Below the pieces are notes generated by a model that saw only the letters and a program-made list of their open reading frames with translations, searched no databases and had not been told where the DNA came from. From a virus, in the IMG/VR virus record IMGVR_UViG_3300022857_000025, positions 1 through 37,967 of that record: a DNA stretch of 37,967 bases. One strand, 5' to 3'. How positions within the stretch are numbered: position 1 is the stretch's first letter; each line of letters opens with the position of its first letter. Below, in pieces: positions 6,508 through 11,573 of the stretch. Both the position numbers and the translations under genes were made by a program.

Positions 6508-7046
6508 AAGTATACGACAACGTATTAGATAATATAGATTGTAACAAGTTGATAAAGGGTTACGAGGAAAATCTGCATAAGGCAAGGATGATCGACTCTC
6601 CTGGAGACAAATACTATTTCATGAAGTGTTCAGATAATCTAAGATGGGATTCGTACTCAAATAAGGTTGTTGAACTTATGCAGTTGTTGTATAAACAATA
6701 TCGGCAAGACACTGGTATGAAGATCAACCGTCAGGTTCCAGACAAATATGTATTGGAAGATCCTTACATGGAAAAATATAACCCCGACCACGATTTTCGT
6801 AAACGAATACACTCCGACTCCCAAGACTCATTCACATCTCATCGATTCTTGTCCATGACAATATACTTGAATTCAGTTAGTCCGGGTGGTGAAACAGACT
6901 TCACACCAAATATAAAATTTAAGATGAACCCTCAACAAGGGTCGGTTATAATATTCCCTTCTTATTGGGGATACTACCATAAAGAAAATCATTGCTCTGG
7001 CCAAACACCTAAGTACACGATCAACACACATTTAAAATATTTGTAG
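6492..7046 (+). CDS. 2-oxoglutarate/Fe(II)-dependent oxygenase (prolyl 4-hydroxylase-like)
   Basis: I use ATG 6492 (184 aa); a TTG at 6462 gives 10 more residues but overlaps the previous gene more. The fold signature is present: RIHSDSQD with H107 and D109 as iron ligands, a strand TIYLN, GGETDF (132-137), GSVIIFPS (150-157), then YYHKENH with H163 the likely third iron ligand and K174 in PKYTINTHL the likely 2-oxoglutarate anchor. These enzymes hydroxylate proteins, nucleic acids or small molecules, and are common in marine T4-like phages where substrates are mostly unknown. The family call is firm, the substrate open. Confidence 0.85.
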   Translation: MLGYIKVYDNVLDNIDCNKLIKGYEENLHKARMIDSPGDKYYFMKCSDNLRWDSYSNKVVELMQLLYKQYRQDTGMKINRQVPDKYVLEDPYMEKYNPDHDFRKRIHSDSQDSFTSHRFLSMTIYLNSVSPGGETDFTPNIKFKMNPQQGSVIIFPSYWGYYHKENHCSGQTPKYTINTHLKYL

Positions 7047-7055
7047 GAAATTCAT

Positions 7056-7295
7056 ATGTCATCTGACGCAGCACCAATTCCAGACTTACCTAGTCCATAC
7101 GAGTTTAAGAAGATCCGAGTTAACAAGATGCTCAACGCATTATACAATGGAGACGAGGTTATCATAGAACGCTGGTGGAAATCGCCTAATGTGTATATGA
7201 GTATGGAAATCCCAAGAGTGTTATTTGAAACTAACCAAGACAAGGTCGTCGAAGTAGCACATGCAGAAGTTAGAAGACGGCTGGCTAAACAATGA
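7056..7295 (+). CDS. hypothetical protein, 79 aa
   Basis: An AGGAAA element lies just before ATG 7056. The protein has a Pro-rich start (SSDAAPIPDLPSPYEF), then a basic helix and a Trp-Trp segment (EVIIERWWKSPNVYM). It ends with a helical basic tail (VAHAEVRRRLAKQ). The stop overlaps the next gene's ATG. Unknown function. Confidence 0.66.
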   Translation: MSSDAAPIPDLPSPYEFKKIRVNKMLNALYNGDEVIIERWWKSPNVYMSMEIPRVLFETNQDKVVEVAHAEVRRRLAKQ

Positions 7296-7486
7296 ACGCA
7301 TTAGCACAATGGATATTGATTTTTAATATCAATGTCGCGGAAGTACCATCCGCAGCATACCTAAACTCTCCAGTCGTTATGGACAGTTTTCCTTCTCAGG
7401 AGCGATGCGAAACTGCACTACAACAACTCTCTCGAACCTTTGAAGGTACTTCGAGCAAGGGGTATTGTGTAGGCGAATCCCGATAA
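7292..7486 (+). CDS. small protein with hydrophobic N-terminus, 64 aa
   Basis: Coupled to the previous gene by an ATGA overlap. Residues 1-18 (MNALAQWILIFNINVAEV) are hydrophobic and may form a weak signal peptide or membrane anchor. The remainder is polar and carries two Cys (39 and 59) that could form a disulfide outside the cytoplasm. No family recognised. Confidence 0.55.
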   Translation: MNALAQWILIFNINVAEVPSAAYLNSPVVMDSFPSQERCETALQQLSRTFEGTSSKGYCVGESR

Positions 7487-7492
7487 CCCCTA

Positions 7493-7498
7493 TATAAT
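7493..7498 (+). promoter_or_regulatory. possible -10 element ahead of the 7530 gene
   Basis: A TATAAT hexamer lies 32 bases upstream of the 7530 start, in the gap following the previous stop. No good -35 hexamer is found at 16-18 bp, so this is a weak candidate. Confidence 0.3.
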
Positions 7499-7529
7499 TA
7501 TTTACCTAAACATTAACGGAGATTATACC

Positions 7530-7892
7530 ATGTTTACATTTATTAAAAACCTATTTAAGAGCAAACCCCTAGAAGAAGTTCTAGATTCTGAACCTGTGCG
7601 CATTACCCCTACACTGGAACTAGTTGCACCAGTTGTTGAAGAAGATACTCCTGCTGCATTAATCCCTCAACCGGCATGGCCATTTCCCACTGAGGAAAAA
7701 CCTGTTGCCACGCAAGAAGTGAAGAAAACACTTCCGAAGAAAAATAATAACTATAAGAAGAAGAACTCCGCTGTAAAGAAACCAACACCTGTCCAGAAAC
7801 CTACTAATATACCAGCACCAACTGATCCACTTGCTCCTAATGCTCCACAGAAACGCGCTAAGAAGCAAGCAGTTCGTCCAAAGAAAAAGTAA
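7530..7892 (+). CDS. Lys/Pro/Ala-rich low-complexity protein, 120 aa
   Basis: A ribosome binding site GGAG lies about 10 bases upstream. Residues 1-18 form a short amphipathic segment (MFTFIKNLFKSKPLEEVL); residues 19-60 are acidic and Pro-rich. From residue 61 the chain is Lys/Pro/Ala-rich with blocks such as KKTLPKKNNNYKKKNS and ends in KKK. The basic tail resembles histone H1-type or ribosomal-tail composition and could bind DNA, RNA or polymerase; this is inferred from composition only. It lies directly upstream of an exonuclease gene. Confidence 0.68.
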   Translation: MFTFIKNLFKSKPLEEVLDSEPVRITPTLELVAPVVEEDTPAALIPQPAWPFPTEEKPVATQEVKKTLPKKNNNYKKKNSAVKKPTPVQKPTNIPAPTDPLAPNAPQKRAKKQAVRPKKK

Positions 7893-7924
7893 TTTTTGTA
7901 ATTTAGATTGAGAGAAACTATAAT

Positions 7925-8512
7925 ATGTTTATGTTTGATATTGAAACCCTCGGAGTAGAATCTACTACGGTAATTCTGTCTGCGGGTATCATTTACTTTG
8001 ACCCAGAAAAAGATGCCGACATCAGTTATAAAGAACTAGTTGAACGCGGGCTGTTCGTTAAACTGGATGCTAAAGACCAACTAAAGCGCCTGGATCGCAC
8101 CATCACTAAATCCACCTTGGATTGGTGGGCAAAGCAGGGCGAGTACCAACGCAGTCAGAGTTTCGACACTAAACCAGACGATATCAAGGTAGAAGAAGGC
8201 ATTGCTGCGATCAAGAAGTACATTAACAAGTATGCTCAAGGTAAGTTGAACAACGAGACCATGTGGGCGAGAGGGTCTTTGGACCAGATGGCGATCGACA
8301 GCCTAACAAATAAGTGCGGCGTGGAACCGATTATCAACTTTGCTCGCTGGCGTGATATGCGCACTGCAATTGATATGCTCACGGGTAGTACTAATGGTTA
8401 CTGTAAAGTTGCCAATTTAGACATGAACTCAGTACTAAAGCACCATCCTGTAGACGATTGCGCCCTTGACATCCTAATGTTGTTGCGTGGTATGCCAGAA
8501 CCGGAGCAATAA
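7925..8512 (+). CDS. dexA: DEDD-type 3'-5' exonuclease (DexA-like)
   Basis: A 195-aa protein with the RNase H-like exonuclease signature: DIET at 5-8 (D5, E7), WARGSLDQ (114-121, D120), and HHPVDDCALD at the end (H173/H174 with D177/D178). These are the metal-binding residues of DEDDh exonucleases. T4 DexA (227 aa) degrades single-stranded DNA 3' to 5'; phage relatives have also been annotated as exoribonucleases, so the substrate (DNA or RNA) is open. The start has only a weak GAGA purine stretch upstream. The gene is followed by a structured non-coding stretch and a terminator-promoter cassette. Confidence 0.82.
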   Translation: MFMFDIETLGVESTTVILSAGIIYFDPEKDADISYKELVERGLFVKLDAKDQLKRLDRTITKSTLDWWAKQGEYQRSQSFDTKPDDIKVEEGIAAIKKYINKYAQGKLNNETMWARGSLDQMAIDSLTNKCGVEPIINFARWRDMRTAIDMLTGSTNGYCKVANLDMNSVLKHHPVDDCALDILMLLRGMPEPEQ

Positions 8513-8515
8513 AAC

Positions 8516-8607
8516 CGATTGTAAGGAGATTACCCAGCCTGGGTGATACTAACATGTCCCTAAGAGGTTTAAACTCCTTAAATCGCTCCTGTTGTATTTA
8601 AACAACG
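8516..8607 (+). ncRNA. possible structured RNA or attenuator downstream of the exonuclease gene
   Basis: AAGGAG (8523-8528) can pair with CTCCTT (8574-8579), extended by CGAT (8516-8519) with ATCG (8582-8585). Inside lies a tight hairpin (ACCCA 8532-8536 / TGGGT 8540-8544). A 15-codon ORF (ATG 8554 to TAA 8599-8601, ending RSCCI) lies in the same stretch, and a GTTGT/ACAAC hairpin closes it (8591-8606). It could be a leader with a sequestered ribosome binding site, or simply 3' UTR structure. Confidence 0.35.
8591..8606 (+). repeat. GTTGT...ACAAC hairpin (family copy 1)
   Basis: GTTGT (8591-8595) pairs with ACAAC (8602-8606) across a 6-base A/T loop. It resembles the other hairpins of this type at 9059, 9938 and 10235 and, like them, lies just upstream of a promoter. 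Confidence 0.5.
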
Positions 8608-8614
8608 ATTAATA

Positions 8615-8642
8615 ACCCTACCATTGCGTAGGGTATTTTTTT
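8615..8642 (+). terminator. intrinsic terminator
   Basis: Stem ACCCTAC (8615-8621) / GTAGGGT (8628-8634) with loop CATTGC, followed by A and a run of seven T. It ends the ligase-exonuclease region transcript. Confidence 0.8.
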
Positions 8643-8652
8643 GTGTTATACT
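8624..8652 (+). promoter_or_regulatory. sigma70-like promoter embedded in the terminator
   Basis: TTGCGT (8624-8629) spans the terminator loop and the start of the descending arm. A 17-bp spacer containing the T-tract and TATACT (8647-8652) with extended -10 TGT follow. It drives the 8685 and 8879 genes. Confidence 0.72.
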
Positions 8653-8684
8653 GAACTCTGTTTAGTTAATAAGGAGTTTTTCAA

Positions 8685-8849
8685 ATGTCTTCCCCTTTCA
8701 TAGTCCGTATTACTGATGAATTTTTATCTGTATTTACAGTAGAAGCCCAAACAAAAAAAGAAGCTATTAAAATAGTTACTATGTGGTTAAATAATTCAGA
8801 TTCTACCCCAATTTACGAAATTGTAATTGAAATTAATGAAATTGTTTAA
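8685..8849 (+). CDS. small hypothetical protein, 54 aa
   Basis: ATG 8685 follows a perfect AAGGAG (8671-8676) behind the cassette promoter. The 54 residues alternate strand and helix (SPFIVRITDEFLSVFTVEAQ, then KKEAIKIVTMWLNN, then YEIVIEINEIV), a compact beta-alpha-beta pattern. Codon use is very AT-rich. No family recognised, but promoter, ribosome binding site and pattern make it a good gene. Confidence 0.75.
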   Translation: MSSPFIVRITDEFLSVFTVEAQTKKEAIKIVTMWLNNSDSTPIYEIVIEINEIV

Positions 8850-8878
8850 ATCTATTGTATTAATTAAGGAAATTTAAA

Positions 8879-9058
8879 ATGAATATTAATAAATTAACTA
8901 ATTGGGAATTATTTAAAGTTGCTCCGCATATATTTGCTGAACGAATGGTTAAGACTCGTAGGATCTCCGCTAAGGAACTTTTAGATGCATGTTTGACTAC
9001 CATGACCAGTGAGATGATCGAGGAGATGCTAGAAGACCTTGAACTAGCACCCGAATAA
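8879..9058 (+). CDS. small helical acidic protein, 59 aa
   Basis: AAGGAAAT precedes ATG 8879. The protein is helical with an acidic C-terminal part (TSEMIEEMLEDLELAPE), and is probably co-transcribed with the 8685 gene from the cassette promoter. A TGTTG/CAACA hairpin and an intrinsic terminator follow directly after its stop. Family not recognised; could be a small regulator binding a host protein, but nothing shows this directly. Confidence 0.73.
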   Translation: MNINKLTNWELFKVAPHIFAERMVKTRRISAKELLDACLTTMTSEMIEEMLEDLELAPE

Positions 9059-9076
9059 TGTTGCATTAATACAACA
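9059..9076 (+). repeat. TGTTG...CAACA hairpin (family copy 2)
   Basis: TGTTG (9059-9063) and CAACA (9072-9076) flank an 8-base loop and begin right after the stop codon of the 8879 gene. Confidence 0.6.
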
Positions 9077-9079
9077 AAT

Positions 9080-9111
9080 AATACCCCTACACTTGCATGG
9101 GGTATTTTTTT
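9080..9111 (+). terminator. intrinsic terminator
   Basis: Stem AATACCCC (9080-9087) / GGGGTATT (9099-9106) with the 11-base loop TACACTTGCAT, followed by a T run to 9111. The loop differs by one base from that of the hairpin at 3414-3440. Confidence 0.82.
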
Positions 9112-9121
9112 GTGTTATACT
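9093..9121 (+). promoter_or_regulatory. sigma70-like promoter embedded in the terminator
   Basis: TTGCAT (9093-9098) in the terminator loop, a 17-bp spacer and TATACT (9116-9121) with extended -10 TGT. The sequence after the -10 (AGTATCATAGTTTGAAA) is shared with the promoters at 9972 and 10269. It drives the Gp88-like gene. Confidence 0.74.
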
Positions 9122-9149
9122 AGTATCATAGTTTGAAACAAAGGTCTCC

Positions 9150-9899
9150 ATGAAATTACTATCTACAGGCAACCCCAAAGTACTCAAGGGTACAAAGCAG
9201 GGATATAATACTTACATACTACACCTCGCTCCGGCAAATTTGTCAGGATACGAGACATGTGCCAAGAGAACCGCTGGTTGTACTGATGCTTGTCTCAATA
9301 CTGCTGGGCGTGGTGGTCTGTTCAAGAAGGGGGAGGCCACTAACGTCATCCAACAAGCTCGTATCCGCAAGACCAAGATGTTCTTCGAGTCCCGTGAGGT
9401 GTTCATGCCCCAACTGGTCAAAGATATTGAGTTGGGTATCAAGCAGTCTGCTAAGGTAGATTTGACTCCGGTGTTCCGACTCAATGGAACATCAGACCTT
9501 GCCTTTGAGAAATATGAAGTGGTTCGTGCTGGAGTTACATACAAGAATGTGTTCAGTGCGTTTCCAGAGGTACAGTTCTATGACTACACCAAGATCCTCG
9601 GTCGTAAGGTGTTAAACATTCCTAACTATCACTTGACGTTCTCAGACGCAGATGGCAACGATACTGATGTACGCAAGGCTATCGGTCAGGGGTATAACAT
9701 TGCTACTGTATTCGGTATCAAGAAGACTCTTGCTATGCCCGAGTCATACAATGGGTTGCCAGTATTTAACGGAGATGAGAGCGACCTACGCTTCCTCGAC
9801 CCGAAAGGCGTCATAGTTGGCTTGTATGCAAAGGGTAAAGCGAAGAAAGACACCACTGGATTCGTTAAATACCCTACAATTACTCTGACCAAAGTATAA
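9150..9899 (+). CDS. Gp88-like protein of unknown function, 249 aa
   Basis: It matches the pattern of the phage 'gene product 88' family: KLLSTGNPKVLKG at the start, YILHLAPANLSGYETC, then a Cys cluster C37, C44, C48 (CAKRTAGCTDACLNTAGRG), QARIRKTKMFF, and a middle segment LNGTSDLAFEK. The end is Gly/Lys-rich. The clustered cysteines and conserved polar residues suggest metal or cofactor binding, possibly an enzyme, but no activity is known to me. It has its own cassette promoter. Base composition looks more GC-rich than the flanking small genes. The gene call is firm, the function unknown. Confidence 0.82.
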   Translation: MKLLSTGNPKVLKGTKQGYNTYILHLAPANLSGYETCAKRTAGCTDACLNTAGRGGLFKKGEATNVIQQARIRKTKMFFESREVFMPQLVKDIELGIKQSAKVDLTPVFRLNGTSDLAFEKYEVVRAGVTYKNVFSAFPEVQFYDYTKILGRKVLNIPNYHLTFSDADGNDTDVRKAIGQGYNIATVFGIKKTLAMPESYNGLPVFNGDESDLRFLDPKGVIVGLYAKGKAKKDTTGFVKYPTITLTKV

Positions 9900-9918
9900 T
9901 AATTGCGCCGGCGCTCCT

Positions 9919-9937
9919 GATGGGTTCATAACCCATC
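9919..9937 (+). terminator. hairpin after the Gp88-like gene (terminator-like, no U-tract)
   Basis: A perfect 8-bp stem GATGGGTT (9919-9926) / AACCCATC (9930-9937) with a CAT loop, followed by TGTTGC rather than a T run. It may stabilise the 3' end or terminate weakly. Confidence 0.5.
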
Positions 9938-9955
9938 TGTTGCAAAAATACAACA
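9938..9955 (+). repeat. TGTTG...CAACA hairpin (family copy 3)
   Basis: TGTTG (9938-9942) and CAACA (9951-9955) around an A-rich 8-base loop, directly abutting the preceding hairpin. Confidence 0.6.
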
Positions 9956-9971
9956 ACTGAGAAAATAATGC

Positions 9972-9999
9972 TTGCAAGTATCCATTTTTGTGGTATACT
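9972..9999 (+). promoter_or_regulatory. sigma70-like promoter of the 10032 gene
   Basis: TTGCAA (9972-9977), a 16-bp spacer ending TTTTTGTGG, and TATACT (9994-9999) with extended -10. The block 9961-10013 is almost identical to 10258-10308 upstream of the 10327 gene. Confidence 0.72.
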
Positions 10000-10031
10000 A
10001 GTATCATAGTTCAAAACAAAGAGAGGTTACC

Positions 10032-10256
10032 ATGTATCGCATACCCCGAGTATCAACATACCAAGTTGAGTACACTGCATTAGATAGTAATAAAGTAGTA
10101 CAAGAGCAGCGCACCTTCAATGAGTTCCATGCGCGTGAAGTTGGAACAGTACTTGCTAATGACGGTTTGAGCGTTCGCGCGGCAGAGATGCTAGTCCAAG
10201 GATGGAACAATGTGTCAACTAATGGGGTATATTCTGTTGCATTTTTGCAACATTGA
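10032..10256 (+). CDS. hypothetical protein, 74 aa
   Basis: AGAGAGG precedes ATG 10032. The protein has a strand-rich N-terminus (STYQVEYTALDSNKVVQEQR) and a helical middle (HAREVGTVLANDGLSVRAAEMLVQ); this looks like a small alpha/beta domain. A perfect inverted repeat overlaps its last codons. Single-gene unit under its own promoter. Family not recognised. Confidence 0.7.
   Translation: MYRIPRVSTYQVEYTALDSNKVVQEQRTFNEFHAREVGTVLANDGLSVRAAEMLVQGWNNVSTNGVYSVAFLQH
10235..10252 (+). repeat. TGTTGCA...TGCAACA perfect inverted repeat (family copy 4)
   Basis: A 7-bp perfect palindromic arm pair (10235-10241, 10246-10252) with a TTTT loop. It lies inside the last codons of the 10032 gene, so it is maintained together with coding sequence. 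Confidence 0.65.
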
Positions 10257-10268
10257 TGAAAATAATGC

Positions 10269-10296
10269 TTGCAAGTATCTATTTTTGTGGTATACT
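10269..10296 (+). promoter_or_regulatory. sigma70-like promoter of the 10327 gene
   Basis: TTGCAA (10269-10274), a 16-bp spacer and TATACT (10291-10296). It is a near-identical duplicate of the promoter at 9972. Confidence 0.72.
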
Positions 10297-10326
10297 AGTA
10301 TCATAGTTTGAAAAAAAGAGGTTCAT

Positions 10327-10647
10327 ATGATCAATGAAAAATTCGCAAATCACATCGGTTACTCTGATGTTAACCCGTTCGAGATCGTTAAGGTAGTATC
10401 AGACAAGACCATCGAGGTTCGTGAAATGGATGCTACAGAAGATAAATCTGTCAAGATGGAGTTCATTCCAGGCGGTTTCTCTGCTGTGTGTACTAACATC
10501 CGTGACCAGAAGTGGAAAATCACCTCTGATAATACTGCTCCAGTTATCCGTATCCGTCTTAATAAGAATGGTAAATGGAAATGTAAAGATGGTCGCCGCT
10601 TCTCGCTGTCAGCCACCCCTGCTAAATTTTACGACTACAACTTCTAA
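10327..10647 (+). CDS. conserved hypothetical phage protein, 106 aa
   Basis: An AAAGAGG ribosome binding site lies 7 bases upstream. The protein contains SDVNPFEIVKVVSDKTIEVRE (beta-rich), MEFIPGGFSAVCTN and NKNGKWKCKDGRRFSLSATPAKFYDYNF at the C-terminus. This last pattern is familiar from small proteins in diverse phages, but no function is known to me. It heads a short operon (10327-11529). Confidence 0.77.
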   Translation: MINEKFANHIGYSDVNPFEIVKVVSDKTIEVREMDATEDKSVKMEFIPGGFSAVCTNIRDQKWKITSDNTAPVIRIRLNKNGKWKCKDGRRFSLSATPAKFYDYNF

Positions 10648-10659
10648 GGAAATATTAAA

Positions 10660-10878
10660 ATGCCCGCTACACTAAAACAACGCACTGCCAAGTCCAATAC
10701 AACCGTTAAACGCATTGGTAAAAATGCCAAGACCACTACTAAGATCAAACGGAGTGAAGACTTCGACGGTGGTGACCGTTACTTGGGATGGACTGCTAAG
10801 GAAGAACAGTCGTACATCCGAGATAGTGGTATCTACGAATCATACTCATCTATGAAGGGTATGGATTCATGGGACTAA
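10660..10878 (+). CDS. small basic hypothetical protein, 72 aa
   Basis: AAGGAAA before the start. The first 33 residues are Lys/Thr/Arg-rich (TLKQRTAKSNTTVKRIGKNA), the rest acidic and Tyr/Gly-rich (DGGDRYLGWTAKEEQSYIRD). It overlaps the next gene by 10 bases. The bipolar charge suggests nucleic-acid contact but nothing is proven. Confidence 0.64.
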   Translation: MPATLKQRTAKSNTTVKRIGKNAKTTTKIKRSEDFDGGDRYLGWTAKEEQSYIRDSGIYESYSSMKGMDSWD

Positions 10879-11234
10879 TGCATCCGATGTATAACATGAG
10901 CGGATCTTCTAAAAAGAATAAGAAGATGAAGTTCAAGTCGGCAGAAGCAAAGCGTGAGTACGAACTCAGTTTAAATTCGGAGTTTGGGGTTGCGCAAAAA
11001 CGAAAAGGCGTGTATAATTCACACATGACCAATTCTATACTGACACCAAGGGCATATGTCCGAGAGACTGCTACTATACTCTCTAGGGGTAATGGTATGG
11101 GTAATGCTGCGAAACCAGCAGATAAAGTGTATACTGGATCTAAAATGATTGGAGTAGCTACGCTACACAAGTCTAATGCTGTTCCGGTATTCTCGAATGA
11201 AGAAGCAATCAACATGGCGAATATGCGCCGATAA
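10869..11234 (+). CDS. conserved marine T4-like phage hypothetical protein, 121 aa
   Basis: Starts within the previous gene. A basic helix follows the start (KKNKKMKFKSAEAKREYELS). The C-terminal segment VYTGSKMIGVATLHKSNAVP with FSNEEAINMANMRR is a pattern I recall from a conserved small protein of cyanophages and related marine phages. No function is known. The Ser/Gly-rich N-terminus could be disordered. Confidence 0.72.
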   Translation: MGLMHPMYNMSGSSKKNKKMKFKSAEAKREYELSLNSEFGVAQKRKGVYNSHMTNSILTPRAYVRETATILSRGNGMGNAAKPADKVYTGSKMIGVATLHKSNAVPVFSNEEAINMANMRR

Positions 11235-11235
11235 C

Positions 11236-11529
11236 ATGAAAGAAAATATTATGCAAGTGACTACAGAACCTACTCTAACTCGCGACGAAATGCTATCACG
11301 CCTTGCAATGGATGCACAGCAAGTGGTGTTCACTAAGAAGGACGGTACAGAACGAGTGATGAACTGTACTATGGACTTTATGATGATTCCAGTGGAACAC
11401 CAGCCTGTTATCAAGGAAGATGCACCTGAGCGCAAAATCTCTACCGAGACCATCCGTGTATTTGACTTGGATATCAATGAGTGGCGCAGTTTTCGAGTAG
11501 ATTCAGTAAAATGCTTTACAAACATCTAA
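11236..11529 (+). CDS. WYL_2/DUF2693-like small SH3-type barrel protein, 97 aa
   Basis: I place the start at ATG 11236, one base after the upstream stop, instead of the longer frame from 11176 which overlaps the previous gene. Residues with the pattern FTKKDGTERVMNCTM (about 32-46), a middle spacer, and IRVFDLDINEWRSFRVDSVK near the end match the small Sm/SH3-like family once called DUF2693, common in T4-like phages. Its role is unknown; it could bind nucleic acid. A promoter overlaps its last codons. Confidence 0.7.
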   Translation: MKENIMQVTTEPTLTRDEMLSRLAMDAQQVVFTKKDGTERVMNCTMDFMMIPVEHQPVIKEDAPERKISTETIRVFDLDINEWRSFRVDSVKCFTNI

Positions 11530-11543
11530 TTTTAATATATAAT
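11515..11543 (+). promoter_or_regulatory. sigma70-like promoter of the 11574 gene
   Basis: TTTACA (11515-11520), a 17-bp A/T-rich spacer and TATAAT (11538-11543). Its -35 differs from the TTGC-type cassettes and it has no TG extension or hairpin. Confidence 0.5.
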
Positions 11544-11573
11544 AACCACATATTATAATTAAAGGTACATCTC

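Noticed and set aside
9961-9999. T4 MotA-type middle promoter box (ATGCTTGCA) before the 10032 gene
   Set aside because: The distance from TGCTT to the -10 is about 20 bases, not the roughly 12 expected for MotA boxes, and no MotA-like gene is seen; a sigma70-like -35 (TTGCAA) fits better.
8591-10252. CRISPR array (repeated hairpins in 8591-10252)
   Set aside because: Only four copies, at irregular distances of hundreds of bases with genes between them and sequences that vary; no spacer-repeat order.
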